59,123 nt of DNA. It comes from Planctomyces sp. GTDB lineage: Bacteria > Planctomycetota > Planctomycetia > Planctomycetales > Planctomycetaceae. The position numbers were made by a program, and so were the translations under genes. The stretch is from positions 1 through 59,123 of the forward strand of contig SXPC01000102.1 in the NCBI GenBank assembly GCA_005778225.1, in the 5' to 3' direction. The notes under the pieces were generated by a model. The model did no database searches. It saw nothing but the letters and a program-made list of their open reading frames with translations, and had not been told where the DNA came from. Shown here piece after piece: positions 16,577-26,193 of this stretch; the first letter of the stretch is position 1; the number at the start of each line of letters is the position of its first letter.

Positions 16577-18388
16577 ATGAAACGCGCTTGTCAGTTGTTT
16601 TCAGCGTTCGCAATGCTCGCGGCGCTTTGTTCGGCCGATGTGGTGGCTCAGCCGCCTGCAAAGGTCACCATGCGGACGCAGTGGGCTGACAAAGTCACTC
16701 CAGAGAACGTCTGGAAAGAGTATCCTCGTCCTCAGCTTAAACGTGAGGGGTGGCAGAACCTTAACGGTCATTGGGACTACGCCATCACCGACCAGAAGGT
16801 CGAGGCGATGCCTAAAGCCGATGGAAAGATTCTCGTCCCGTTTGCTGTCGAAGCCCCGCTGTCTGGAGTGGAACGACGCTTCACTCCTGAGAATGCGCTC
16901 TGGTATTCCCGGACCTTCACGGCGAAGAAGTCGGACAAGCATCGACTTCTGCTGAACTTCGAGGCCGTTGACTACAAGACCACTGTCTGGGTGAACGGCA
17001 AAGAGGTCGGCAGTCATGTCGGCGGGAACCTGCCATTCACGTTTGATATCACCGAGGCTGCGAAAGACGGCGAGAATACCGTCCAATTGCGCGTCACCGA
17101 TGCCACCGATTCACCCGATGCGTATCAGCTTCACGGCAAGCAGCGTCTGAAAAATGAAGGGATCTGGTACACACCTGTGTCCGGCATCTGGCAGACCGTC
17201 TGGCTCGAAGAAGTCCCAGCCACTTACATTTCGTCACTCAAGATCGATACCAAAATCACCGGCGATGTGACGGTTGATGTCGCTACTGAAGGGGCTGCAG
17301 AGGCAGCTAAAGTCGAAGTTTCCCTCGGCGGCAAAGTCGTTGCCAAAGGGGAGGGGAAAGGCAAAGTCGCGCTGAAGATCGCAGATCCTAAGCTGTGGAC
17401 GCCTGATACTCCAAACCTCTACGATCTCAAAGTGACGGTTGGTGATGATGTTGTGACTTCGTACTTGGGCGTTCGAGAAGTCGGTCGGGCCGTAGATGCC
17501 AAAGGTCAACATCGCCTGACACTCAACGGCAAGGAAATCTTCCACCTCGGTACACTGGACCAAGGCTGGTGGCCGGACGGGCTGCTGACTCCTCCGTCTG
17601 ATGAAGCGATGCGTTACGATGTCGATTATCTAAAAGCAGCTGGTTTCAACACCATTCGTAAACACATCAAGGTCGAGCCTCGTCGTTATTACGAATACTG
17701 CGATCGCGTCGGCATTATGCTGTGGCAAGATCAGGTCAGTTCGCTGTCTCACTCACCGAAGTGGACTCGTCTGGACGAGAATCCAGAAGATCCCACCTGG
17801 CCCAAGGAAGCCCATGCCCAGTACATGGCAGAGCTCAAAACCATGATGGATACTCTTCACAATCACCCGAGCATCGTTGTCTGGGTTCCGTTCAACGAAG
17901 CTTGGGGACAGCACCAGTCGGTGGAAGTCGGCAAATGGACTTCGAAGTACGACCCAACCCGGATCGTCAACGTCGCGAGTGGCGGTAACTGGCATCCCGC
18001 AGGAGATATCGTCGACCATCACAACTACCCGCACCCTGGGTTTCCGTTTGCTCTCGATACGGGTAAGCGGTTCGACGATTATATCCTGGTCGAAGGAGAA
18101 TTCGGCGGCCACGGCTTCCCGATCGAAGGACACATCTGGAATCCAGAAATGCGTAACTGGGGCTATGGCAATCTGCCGAAAGATCTGAAGGAGTGGAACG
18201 AGCGTTATGCACGTTCGATGGAAATGCTCGCAGCCCTTCGTAAACACGGTATCTCAGCCGGGATCTACACCCAGACGACGGACGTCGAAGGGGAGATCAA
18301 CGGACTGCTGACTTATGATCGCAAGGTTCAAAAGGCCAAGCCGGAAGAACTCAAGAAGATCCATAAGGATGCAGGTCTGCTCGATTGA
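16577..18388 (+). CDS. Secreted glycoside hydrolase family 2 (beta-galactosidase/glucuronidase type)
   Basis: 603 residues with a signal peptide (MKRACQLFSAFAMLAALCSADVVAQ). The N-terminal jelly-roll sugar-binding domain includes REGWQNLNGHWDYAI and ALWYSRTFT, WVNGKEVGSHVGGNLPFTFD; an immunoglobulin-like domain follows (residues about 215-310) and then the TIM barrel. The acid/base glutamate is in VPFNEAWGQ (about residue 440) and the nucleophile in VEGEFGG (about residue 507). Retaining hydrolysis of beta-linked sugars is expected; substrate among galactosides, glucuronides or mannosides cannot be chosen. The protein is compact for GH2, lacking the large C-terminal domain of LacZ. GAGAGG precedes the start. 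Ends at a clear intrinsic terminator. Confidence 0.92.
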   Translation: MKRACQLFSAFAMLAALCSADVVAQPPAKVTMRTQWADKVTPENVWKEYPRPQLKREGWQNLNGHWDYAITDQKVEAMPKADGKILVPFAVEAPLSGVERRFTPENALWYSRTFTAKKSDKHRLLLNFEAVDYKTTVWVNGKEVGSHVGGNLPFTFDITEAAKDGENTVQLRVTDATDSPDAYQLHGKQRLKNEGIWYTPVSGIWQTVWLEEVPATYISSLKIDTKITGDVTVDVATEGAAEAAKVEVSLGGKVVAKGEGKGKVALKIADPKLWTPDTPNLYDLKVTVGDDVVTSYLGVREVGRAVDAKGQHRLTLNGKEIFHLGTLDQGWWPDGLLTPPSDEAMRYDVDYLKAAGFNTIRKHIKVEPRRYYEYCDRVGIMLWQDQVSSLSHSPKWTRLDENPEDPTWPKEAHAQYMAELKTMMDTLHNHPSIVVWVPFNEAWGQHQSVEVGKWTSKYDPTRIVNVASGGNWHPAGDIVDHHNYPHPGFPFALDTGKRFDDYILVEGEFGGHGFPIEGHIWNPEMRNWGYGNLPKDLKEWNERYARSMEMLAALRKHGISAGIYTQTTDVEGEINGLLTYDRKVQKAKPEELKKIHKDAGLLD

Positions 18389-18414
18389 TCGACTGAAGAG
18401 TCACTGAATGCAGA

Positions 18415-18449
18415 AAGCCATGCCCGTTAAATCGGGCATGGCTTTTTTT
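18415..18449 (+). terminator. Intrinsic terminator after the GH2 gene
   Basis: Perfect 12-bp stem aagccatgcccg / cgggcatggctt with loop ttaaat, followed by a run of seven T (18443-18449). It starts 26 bp after the GH2 stop codon and separates it from the convergent lipoprotein gene. Confidence 0.93.
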
Positions 18450-18465
18450 GTCACTTCGGGACTAT

Positions 18466-19464
18466 TCAATTGATCGACGCATGAGACTGATCCGCGAAGG
18501 CGGGATCAAGCTTGTTGTCCTGCTCGCCTTCTGATTGTGAAACCTGGCCGCCCGGTTTGCGATAAACAGAAGGATCGAATTTCTTGCGTTTCGGAGCCTG
18601 TGGCGAGGCGGGTGCGGTGGGAAGAACACCGGGGGTTTGGGGTGAACCTTCCGTTTCCTTGTGTCCTGCATGCTGAATTTCATCGCCGAGATCGACATCT
18701 GATCCGGACCGATTTTGCAGCTGTTTGAACTGATGCGACTCCCAATAGGAGACTTCCTGAGCAGTCAAATGACCTGTTCTCTGGGAAGCATCCAGATTGT
18801 TTCCTGCGAGCATCGTACCGTCGAAAATCTCTCCCGACTGGAAGGGACCTGCGCCCATCACCCAGTATTCTCTGGCACGACTCAGGCCACGCTGTGGCCC
18901 GGATTGCCAGATTGGTTCGCGGGAATGTTTATCGTAGGCGAAGTATCCCACCTTCGCGGCAGCCAGATAATTGTTCTTTCTGGCAAACGAGATTTCGGGA
19001 ACAGTGGGGATCGTGGGGACGCCGGTCAAGGCGGCTGAGGCAACTCCCAGGCTGTTGTTGGCGGGAATACCGTAGGTCAATTCGTGAGCATTGTTCCCGA
19101 TCGCGCCGATGCGAATTTCCAGGACGATGTCTGCATTGTCTTCCGATTCCTGCAGCAAACACCCGGCGGCGAGGAGTTGCTGACGTGTCCCACTGACGAT
19201 GTAGTCTGCGTTGACGATGGTGACTGTCTTGATGTTGCGAACGAACTGAGTATCGAGGAAGACTTTCTGGTCACGCATCGAACTGAAGTCAACCTTCGCG
19301 ATCGCGCGGTCGACGGCGTCGGAAATCAGTAATTGCTCGGTCCCTGCCTGCTGCACGGTCTTTCCACAGCCGACGATGCCAACCATCATGGCAGCGACAG
19401 CAGCGCGCAACGCGATCGACTTCCAGATCGGGTGACGTCGGCTTTGGTCGGTTGTTAGTAGCAT
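18466..19464 (-). CDS. Lipoprotein of unknown function
   Basis: 332 residues from the ATG ending at 19464; a GTG at 19515 is possible but would bury the signal. The N-terminus has basic residues, a hydrophobic stretch and a lipobox VGIVGCGK, so it should be a lipid-anchored protein. The central part (ISDAVDRAIAKVDFSSMRDQ, NADIVLEIRIGAIG, AAKVGYFAYDKHSREPIWQS) resembles exported proteins of the curli-assembly/LPP-like alpha+beta type in which a predicted GNA-family fold handles oligomer assembly, but I do not recognise a named family. The last 110 residues are Pro/Ser/Gln-rich and likely disordered. Same strand as, and 138 bp after, the preceding secreted protein gene. Confidence 0.75.
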   Translation of the reverse strand: MLLTTDQSRRHPIWKSIALRAAVAAMMVGIVGCGKTVQQAGTEQLLISDAVDRAIAKVDFSSMRDQKVFLDTQFVRNIKTVTIVNADYIVSGTRQQLLAAGCLLQESEDNADIVLEIRIGAIGNNAHELTYGIPANNSLGVASAALTGVPTIPTVPEISFARKNNYLAAAKVGYFAYDKHSREPIWQSGPQRGLSRAREYWVMGAGPFQSGEIFDGTMLAGNNLDASQRTGHLTAQEVSYWESHQFKQLQNRSGSDVDLGDEIQHAGHKETEGSPQTPGVLPTAPASPQAPKRKKFDPSVYRKPGGQVSQSEGEQDNKLDPAFADQSHASIN

Positions 19465-19602
19465 AGGAATTCGAGAATGAGAGTCGTGAGGCCGGTGAAA
19501 AATATCACGTTCCACGGGTTCTCAGAATCTCATTCCGAATTGTCTAGGGAATCCATTAACGATCTTACAACGGTCACCCGAGATGGACGACGTGAAACCG
19601 AG

Positions 19603-20721
19603 TTATGGGCTTGGACCGTTTACGTCGATATGCAGCTGCAGACGTTTCAAAAGCGGAGGAACTTCGATCTCAAGTCCTGTCACCGGGAGATCCCAGTCAA
19701 CCGGCTGCACGGTTTCCTCAACGATATCAAGCGTTTCGTACTGGCCGTTGACGCCGGTTCGTTCGCACGTGAGGGTATTGGGTGTATCGCCCTTCCGAGG
19801 GAACGTTAGAATTGTTGTGCCCTTCAGAGAGGGAGTCATGTGAGATTCGAAGTAAAATGGGCGATCTGGGTAGTCCAATTCAAAGGTCAGCTGAGCCGCG
19901 TCAGCTTGCAGTCGTTCGATTGATTTGAAGCGGATCTCGAAATCCCCGTAACGGGCGACATGGGGGTGGCGACCTGTGCGTAGGAATCGCTGGAGCTGTT
20001 TGAGAGACAGAAGTATCGTCAGATCAGCGTTTATTTTGCGCGGCTTACTGAGGAGGCACAGCGAGAGATCTCCTTCGATCTTCGATGGGCCCTTTCGTTC
20101 GAGGCTAAGTGGTTCTAGAGCTTCGAGCGTGACGGTCACATGAGAGGGACCATTGGAAAGAAAGAGTGCGTAACTGGCTGCTGGAGTTCTCGGTTTGAGT
20201 TTGATTCCGTCTGTGGTGATCTCAAACTGGCTGACTTTGTACTCCAGAAGAATCGGCGTCAACCCAGGCGGAGGAATGAGTTTCAGCTCCTGCTGGAGTA
20301 GCACCGCGGGTGGTGTTTCGAGGGGTTTACGGGAGGCATGACCTGCGAAAATCAAGATCCCTTCGGATTCACTCAGCGCGTTGTCCGCGACGACGTCGTG
20401 ATACCATTCGACCATCATTTCATCAGCACGACCGCTGACTGGAAAGTTCTCCGACAATGGTCTGGCGAGCATCTGGGGATCATTGCCTCGCTGAAGCAGA
20501 AGCTCGAGACCATCGATCGTCTTCAGGGCTTCCTTGACGTCACCATACGTTTTCAAGTGGCGTTCGAATTGCACCTTCGGCCACCGAAAATCGTCCAGCA
20601 GTGACTGACGTTCCTGCTCGCGTTTCGTGACGGTATCCCGTTCTTGAGCCAGTGTGGGCCGCGCAGAAAGCAGCATCGCTATGATCAGCAAGGATGTCTG
20701 AAGTGTGAAGGAGGGTGTCAT
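19603..20721 (-). CDS. Secreted protein of unknown function
   Basis: 372 residues beginning with a signal peptide (MTPSFTLQTSLLIIAMLLSARPTLAQ). The mature part starts with a charged helical stretch (RDTVTKREQERQSLLDDFRW) and continues with alternating beta-rich segments (VTVTLEALEPLSLERKGPSK; LTFELDYPDRPFYFES). No Cys pairs, metal motif or repeat is seen and I recognise no family. It is divergent from the DUF1570-type gene and lies upstream of the lipoprotein gene on the same strand. Confidence 0.75.
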   Translation of the reverse strand: MTPSFTLQTSLLIIAMLLSARPTLAQERDTVTKREQERQSLLDDFRWPKVQFERHLKTYGDVKEALKTIDGLELLLQRGNDPQMLARPLSENFPVSGRADEMMVEWYHDVVADNALSESEGILIFAGHASRKPLETPPAVLLQQELKLIPPPGLTPILLEYKVSQFEITTDGIKLKPRTPAASYALFLSNGPSHVTVTLEALEPLSLERKGPSKIEGDLSLCLLSKPRKINADLTILLSLKQLQRFLRTGRHPHVARYGDFEIRFKSIERLQADAAQLTFELDYPDRPFYFESHMTPSLKGTTILTFPRKGDTPNTLTCERTGVNGQYETLDIVEETVQPVDWDLPVTGLEIEVPPLLKRLQLHIDVNGPSP

Positions 20722-20834
20722 GAAACACCTGTTGTGAGGGTTTTGACGGTTGCGTCGCGCTTCATAACCGTCGACATGCCGTGTTCAAGACGAGTTGCGA
20801 CGTCGAGGGACCCGTTGTGAACTACCTGTTAAGT

Positions 20835-21937
<1,103 letters not shown>

Positions 21938-21938
<1 letters not shown>

Positions 21939-22058
21939 TAGGGTCCGCTGTGCGGACCGTTGATCGGCAGCATTGTTGATATGTGTCGAAGGCTTCGTTG
22001 ACGCAATATGTCGGCTTTTGTGCTCGCGCGAATTGACGGTCCGCACAGCGGACCCTAC
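21938..22058. repeat. Long inverted repeat at a convergent gene junction (family D)
   Basis: Two perfect 23-bp inverted arms, 21938-21960 and 22036-22058, separated by 75 nt. Each arm is itself a hairpin (ggtccgc tgt gcggacc). The plus-strand gene stops with TAG at 21936-21938 directly followed by the arm's own in-frame TAG, and the minus-strand WD40 gene uses the other arm's TAG (22055-22057) as its stop codon. Confidence 0.93.
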
Positions 22059-23119
22059 GGGACGGGCATGTCTTTCAGCGAGAAGATCACGGCCGTTTTG
22101 TCGTGGCTGGCGGTGACCAGAGTTTTCTCATCTGGTGAGACCGCAATCGCGACGACGGCATCTTCATGGGGCTCGACGGAACCCAAGGCTTCGCCTTCGC
22201 TGATGCGCCAGATTTTGAACTCGAACAGTTTTTTGTACTGGCCGCCGCTTGCGGAGATCACGGTGTCGTTGTCGTTCAGGATGATCAGGTCATTGACCGG
22301 ACGAGGGTGCCCCGCGAAGTAGCCGAGAGCCTTGTGTGTAGCGACATCGTAGACATGAATGCGTTCGTCGATGCTGCCGGTCAGCAGTTTGGCACCATCG
22401 TGTGTGAAGCGGACGACGGTTGTCTGTTTCTTGTGTGGCGTGAGGTCCGCGATTTTCTCTCGCGTTTCGAATGACCAGAGTTGCACGAGACCTGGCGCGG
22501 TCGATGACGATTCGTCTCCGAGGCCAATCGCGAGCAGTTTGCCGTCGGGGCTGATGTCGACTGAGTAGCCGGGCTGGTCCAGTTTCTCGATCGCGTGAAC
22601 TTGACTGCCGCTTGCCAGATCCCAGATACGGATGGTCTGGTCATTGCTGATCGAGATGAGTTGGGTCGAGTCAGCGCTCAGGGTGAGATCATTGACCTCG
22701 CCGCGGTGCCCTTTCCACTTGGAGATGACTTTGTAAGTTTCGGGGTCGATCACCAGAATGCGTTGATGACAGCCCGCGAAAAGCTTCTTGCTGTTGCTGT
22801 CGTAGCAGAGCGATTTGACGGGGCCGGCATCGTGCTTTATTTTCTTCACGAGCTTGCCATCAGCGGTATAAAGGCGAAGTTCGTCGAAGCTGCCGAGGGC
22901 GAAGTGCGAATCGTCCAGCCAGCAGGCGGATGAAACCCAGTCGTCGAACGTCAGGGGACGACCGATGCGCTGCGGCTCATAAAGCTGACCTGGTAGCGTG
23001 GGCTTTTTACCGCCCAGCCTATTCAAGCCCTCCGCTGCCTTCTCAAGATCCTGAGCGGCCAAAGGAGGCAGGATGCACAAAAGCAAAAATGTCAGAAGAA
23101 ACGACCATCGGCGACGCAT
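22055..23119 (-). CDS. Exported WD40 beta-propeller protein
   Basis: 354 residues with a signal peptide (MRRRWSFLLTFLLLCILPPLAAQ). After a 35-residue linker come about seven WD40 blades with typical ends: VKSLCYDSNSKKLFAG, VNDLTLSADSTQLISIS followed by NDQTIRIWDL, GYSVDISPDGKLLAIG, TVVRFTHDGAKLLTGSIDER, VVAIAVSPDEKTLVTASHDK. One propeller fills the whole mature protein, so it is a pure binding module in the periplasm or membrane-associated space. WD40 proteins with signal peptides are a planctomycete trait. The partner is unknown. Its stop codon is supplied by the inverted repeat arm. Confidence 0.9.
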   Translation of the reverse strand: MRRRWSFLLTFLLLCILPPLAAQDLEKAAEGLNRLGGKKPTLPGQLYEPQRIGRPLTFDDWVSSACWLDDSHFALGSFDELRLYTADGKLVKKIKHDAGPVKSLCYDSNSKKLFAGCHQRILVIDPETYKVISKWKGHRGEVNDLTLSADSTQLISISNDQTIRIWDLASGSQVHAIEKLDQPGYSVDISPDGKLLAIGLGDESSSTAPGLVQLWSFETREKIADLTPHKKQTTVVRFTHDGAKLLTGSIDERIHVYDVATHKALGYFAGHPRPVNDLIILNDNDTVISASGGQYKKLFEFKIWRISEGEALGSVEPHEDAVVAIAVSPDEKTLVTASHDKTAVIFSLKDMPVP

Positions 23120-23189
23120 GTTGGAGAGCCTTCCTTGAACAGGGGACTCTCAAATTATGGACGGTCGGAGTGTTGAAAACCAGCAGGAT

Positions 23190-23447
23190 TTACGACGCGT
23201 GTCGCAGACCGGTGCGCTGCATCAGCGATTCGCGTTCTTTCAGGAGCGGAATCACCTGGGCCATGATTCGGCTCATGTCGGCGATGATGCCGGATTCGAG
23301 TTCGTCCGTGCTGATCCCTTCGCAGGCGTGATAGCACGCATGGATGCGTCGCACGAGTTCCCGATTCTCTGGGGAATCAGCTCCGTGGAGCTCACCTTCC
23401 AGCGAGAGTACGAACTGCGGTGGTGTGGGCGACGACTCAGAGGTCAT
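23190..23447 (-). CDS. Small hypothetical protein
   Basis: 85 residues from the ATG ending at 23447, with AGGGA about 10 nt upstream. The open frame continues upstream to 23642, but that part overlaps the end of the neighbouring gene and is rich in Arg/Ser/Pro with no sense of a domain, so the short start is favoured. Sequence: hydrophilic, mostly helical (PENRELVRRIHACYHACEGI; MSRIMAQVIPLLKERESLMQ) with two Cys. No family recognised. It lies 70 bp before the WD40 gene on the same strand. Confidence 0.6.
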   Translation of the reverse strand: MTSESSPTPPQFVLSLEGELHGADSPENRELVRRIHACYHACEGISTDELESGIIADMSRIMAQVIPLLKERESLMQRTGLRHAS

Positions 23448-23589
23448 GGAGATATCCCTGTAAGAAAGAAATGACATTCGGGATATCGGACATCGCGGCG
23501 GGTGACTGGACCGGTCGTAACGATTTTTCAAAAAATGCGGGTGAAACGCCTCATTTCCGACGGATAGAAGATTGCGCGAAGAACCATTG

Positions 23590-24624
23590 TTACCCAAACT
23601 GCCAAGGACGTTCGGAGGCGATCTGAGCCGCGGCATAGGCACAGGCGACTTCGGAAGTCTTTGGACCCAAGAGGTTTGAAAGTGACAGGACTGTTATCTC
23701 ACTCATGATGTCCAACGACTTCAATGTCTCACTAACGAAGAACTCGCCTTCTCCACTGGTCATGATCAACGTCGGATGACCTTTTGATGAAATGACCATT
23801 TTGAGACAGTCAGTGAGGCGAGCGGACATCCGTTGCTTCCACTGTCGGCAAAGATCGCGAGTTTGGCTCTCATCGATCATCGCGGCATCGCCGCAGACCA
23901 TGCGGGCCAGGCGTTGATGAGCGTGATGACGCGTGCGAGGCTGGCCATCGGCAGTGTCTCTCTGATCAGGAAACTCCGGGATGTCGCCGTCGAAGAGAAA
24001 CAGGTCATCCGTTGTCGCGAAGAGTTCAGCCGCGGTGCCGGTTGACTGACCGTTGAGGTGAATGACATGACCAAGCGCCATCAGTGGAGTGCGGCGGACT
24101 CCGAGATAGAGCAGTTCGCTGGAGTGGAGTCGCTCGACGTCGTTTGAGCCGACAGAGTCTGGCATGCCGTCCTGGATAGGAATGATGTCTGTTGTTGTGG
24201 AACCCATGTCGATGAGCAGACTCAAACCTGATGGGCAGACTCGTCCCGCCCAGGTGGCCTGAAGGTGCCAGTTCGCAGCGGCAGTCAGGATGGGAAATTC
24301 GATCGCCGTTTCTGCATCGACGAATTCGCCGGAAGTCTGCCAATAACTCGCCGACAGAACTGCGTGTCTGGAAACTACGACCTCGACCGACTGAACAATC
24401 GAGCGGACTCCTTCGTTCTTTGTTGCAAAACAGTCCGCGAGTTCCCCGGTCATCGTGACTGCGAGATTTGAAATATCGGGAAACTGACTGATTAACGCGA
24501 GCAAAGCGTCTGATAACCCCTCAGGATTCTTCCAAAGTGGGTAACCCAACGAGACCGACTGTCCGTTGAGATCGCAGGCTTTGATGTTCGCGCCACCGAT
24601 ATCGAGGCCGAGGATGTTGGACAT
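23590..24624 (-). CDS. H4MPT-linked C1 pathway ASKHA protein (hydantoinase/MfnF-like)
   Basis: 344 residues with the two phosphate-binding motifs of the ASKHA fold: LGLDIGGANIKACDLNG at the N-terminus and LLIDMGSTTTDIIPI near residue 140; further family segments are MTGELADCF and TAAANWHL. This is the signature of the group annotated as H4MPT-linked C1 transfer pathway protein, whose archaeal member MfnF makes the C-C bond in methanofuran biosynthesis. In bacteria with methanofuran-type cofactors the homologue sits with other C1 genes. Here an ATP-grasp gene precedes it by 8 bp on the same strand. No fae, mch, mtd or fhc gene is in the window. Confidence 0.8.
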   Translation of the reverse strand: MSNILGLDIGGANIKACDLNGQSVSLGYPLWKNPEGLSDALLALISQFPDISNLAVTMTGELADCFATKNEGVRSIVQSVEVVVSRHAVLSASYWQTSGEFVDAETAIEFPILTAAANWHLQATWAGRVCPSGLSLLIDMGSTTTDIIPIQDGMPDSVGSNDVERLHSSELLYLGVRRTPLMALGHVIHLNGQSTGTAAELFATTDDLFLFDGDIPEFPDQRDTADGQPRTRHHAHQRLARMVCGDAAMIDESQTRDLCRQWKQRMSARLTDCLKMVISSKGHPTLIMTSGEGEFFVSETLKSLDIMSEITVLSLSNLLGPKTSEVACAYAAAQIASERPWQFG

Positions 24625-24632
24625 GGTGGATT

Positions 24633-25607
24633 TCAGGTGAGTCGCAGTTGGATGGTTTGATCGAGCCAGCGGATCGGTTGCAATGACGTTGTGCTGAGAA
24701 GTCTGGCGAGGAGATTCTCATCTGCGAGTTGGCGGTAAGCCAGATAGCTCGTGGTTAAGCGGGGATTGACTTCGACGAGCAGGAGTTCGTCGACTGATGG
24801 GACATAGAGGAGATCGATTCCCAGGTAACCGGTCATCGAAGGGAAGGGGCGTAAAAGTTGTTTTACGATCGCTTCGACGCGATCTTGCAGCTCAGGGAAA
24901 ACCGGAAGATCGCTGCCGATGTATTTGAACGATTGGCTGTCCGATAAAATTTGTCGGGTCAGCGGCAAGAGATCGATCTGGTCTCCTCGGGCGATGAGAC
25001 CGACAGACAGTGACTCGCCTTCGACGCAGGGTTGTAGAAGCATTGGGCCGAAGTCTGATGTCATCCTGGCCGTTTTGGCTTCCTCATGGGTGAGACGATT
25101 CGTCTCGACAGAACCTGCGCCGAAACGGGGTTTGTGGACGAAGAAGGAACTGCTCAAACACGTCGCGAATGACTCGTACGTCGGGATTGTCGGAATGCCG
25201 TGACTCCTGCAGTGCTCATAAGTCGCAAGTTTATCGCTGAAGAGTTCGACGATGATTGAAGGGACGCCAAGCAGTCGCCTGCCCGAGGTTTCGACTTGAG
25301 AAGAGCGATCTTTCAGCAGCCCGTGGAATTCCGGTGCAATCACAAAGGATGCATCCGCTGTCGTGACCAGTTTGTTGAAGGCAGCGGATTCTTCCTCGGC
25401 GGAATGCGTGACTTCAACTTGGATATCCGTCATGGGAAACGGTCCCAGTCGATGGTCCCATGTTGTCCAGATCTCAATGCGCCGACATTTTGAGAAGTCT
25501 CCGATCGTCGCCAGCAGCATGCCCCTGGCTTCGTTCAGCAATCCTGCATCATCGAGCGGATGAGTCCACGCACCGCTGCAGAGATACTCGCTGATGAAGA
25601 TGTTCAT
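24633..25607 (-). CDS. ATP-grasp ligase, MfnD-like (tyramine-glutamate ligase type)
   Basis: 324 residues. ATP-grasp features: FSDKLATYEHCRSHGIPTIP (start of the ATP-binding domain), FVHKPRFGAGSV (the Lys-containing glycine-rich loop), MLLQPCVEGESLSVGL, and the metal-binding end GYLGIDLLYV / LLLVEVNPRLTTSYLAY with E-x-N. The order and the N-terminal MNIFISEYLCSGAW are like MfnD, which joins tyramine and glutamate in methanofuran synthesis. Paired with the MfnF-like gene, so the two probably act in one C1-carrier cofactor pathway. Substrate is inferred from neighbourhood. A strong inverted repeat (25638-25712) separates it from the upstream ferredoxin gene. Confidence 0.75.
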   Translation of the reverse strand: MNIFISEYLCSGAWTHPLDDAGLLNEARGMLLATIGDFSKCRRIEIWTTWDHRLGPFPMTDIQVEVTHSAEEESAAFNKLVTTADASFVIAPEFHGLLKDRSSQVETSGRRLLGVPSIIVELFSDKLATYEHCRSHGIPTIPTYESFATCLSSSFFVHKPRFGAGSVETNRLTHEEAKTARMTSDFGPMLLQPCVEGESLSVGLIARGDQIDLLPLTRQILSDSQSFKYIGSDLPVFPELQDRVEAIVKQLLRPFPSMTGYLGIDLLYVPSVDELLLVEVNPRLTTSYLAYRQLADENLLARLLSTTSLQPIRWLDQTIQLRLT

Positions 25608-25637
25608 AAAGATGTCAGACGCGGGAGCTTTTCAGAT

Positions 25638-25712
25638 GTGTGCCACGGTTGTGTCAGCCGTGGAAGTGGACGCTCACTGCGCGACGGCACGGCTGACACA
25701 GCCGTGGCACAC
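25638..25712. repeat. Inverted repeat element (family F)
   Basis: Two 25-bp arms, 25638-25662 and 25688-25712, inverted with a single mismatch, around a 25-nt centre. Each arm also folds on itself (ccacgg ... ccgtgg). The core motif gccacggctgtgtcagccgt is, to my knowledge, common between genes in planctomycete genomes. It lies between two minus-strand genes, 8 bp beyond the ferredoxin stop, so it could attenuate read-through. Confidence 0.9.
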
Positions 25713-25720
25713 GGGAATTT

Positions 25721-26122
25721 TTACGACTGTTGTTGTTTTGCCTGTTTGGCGGCCTGGATTTGCTGACGTCGCTCGACAACGCGTGGGGTGGTCGGGTTGT
25801 TGAGTTCATCTTCGCCGATCAGCAGGTCTTCCAGGATGACGCCCTGTTGGACAGTCTGTTCCACAATGCGTGAGACATCCGTTGGCTGGACGTTGCCGTA
25901 GAAAATCCCTTGTGGGTAGATCGCGATGACGGGGCCGAGCTCGCATTGTTCCAGACAGCCAGCGCCGTTGGCTCGAACAAGCGGGCCCAGTTTGCGGGTT
26001 TTGATTTCGTTTTTGAAGGCTTCGCGAAGCTTGTTGGAGCCCTCCGGGTCGCAACTGCCACGGGGGTGATCACAGGCTCGCTGATTGCCACAAATGAAGA
26101 TATGATGCGTAAAGGCGGGCAT
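25721..26122 (-). CDS. (2Fe-2S) ferredoxin, thioredoxin-like fold
   Basis: 133 residues with MPAFTHHIFICGNQRACDHP at the N-terminus and GAGCLEQCELGPVIAIYPQG in the middle. Cys at 11, 17, 24, 56 and 60; the pattern C-x10-13-C ... C-x3-C is that of Shethna-type/NuoE-like (2Fe-2S) thioredoxin-like ferredoxins, with C11, C24, C56 and C60 the likely ligands. Cytoplasmic electron carrier. The C-terminal 30 residues are charged and Gln/Lys-rich. First gene of the minus-strand group, divergent from trpF with only 71 bp between; electron partner unknown. Confidence 0.88.
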   Translation of the reverse strand: MPAFTHHIFICGNQRACDHPRGSCDPEGSNKLREAFKNEIKTRKLGPLVRANGAGCLEQCELGPVIAIYPQGIFYGNVQPTDVSRIVEQTVQQGVILEDLLIGEDELNNPTTPRVVERRQQIQAAKQAKQQQS

Positions 26123-26193
26123 TGGTTTGTCCTTATTGAATTTGCGTCATGCTAATTCAGGTCGAGTAGAAACTCAATTCGCGGATGTGACTG

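Noticed and set aside
23448..23642. N-terminal extension of the 85-residue hypothetical protein
   Set aside because: It overlaps the 3' end of the C1-pathway gene and has non-protein-like composition, while the internal ATG has a ribosome site.
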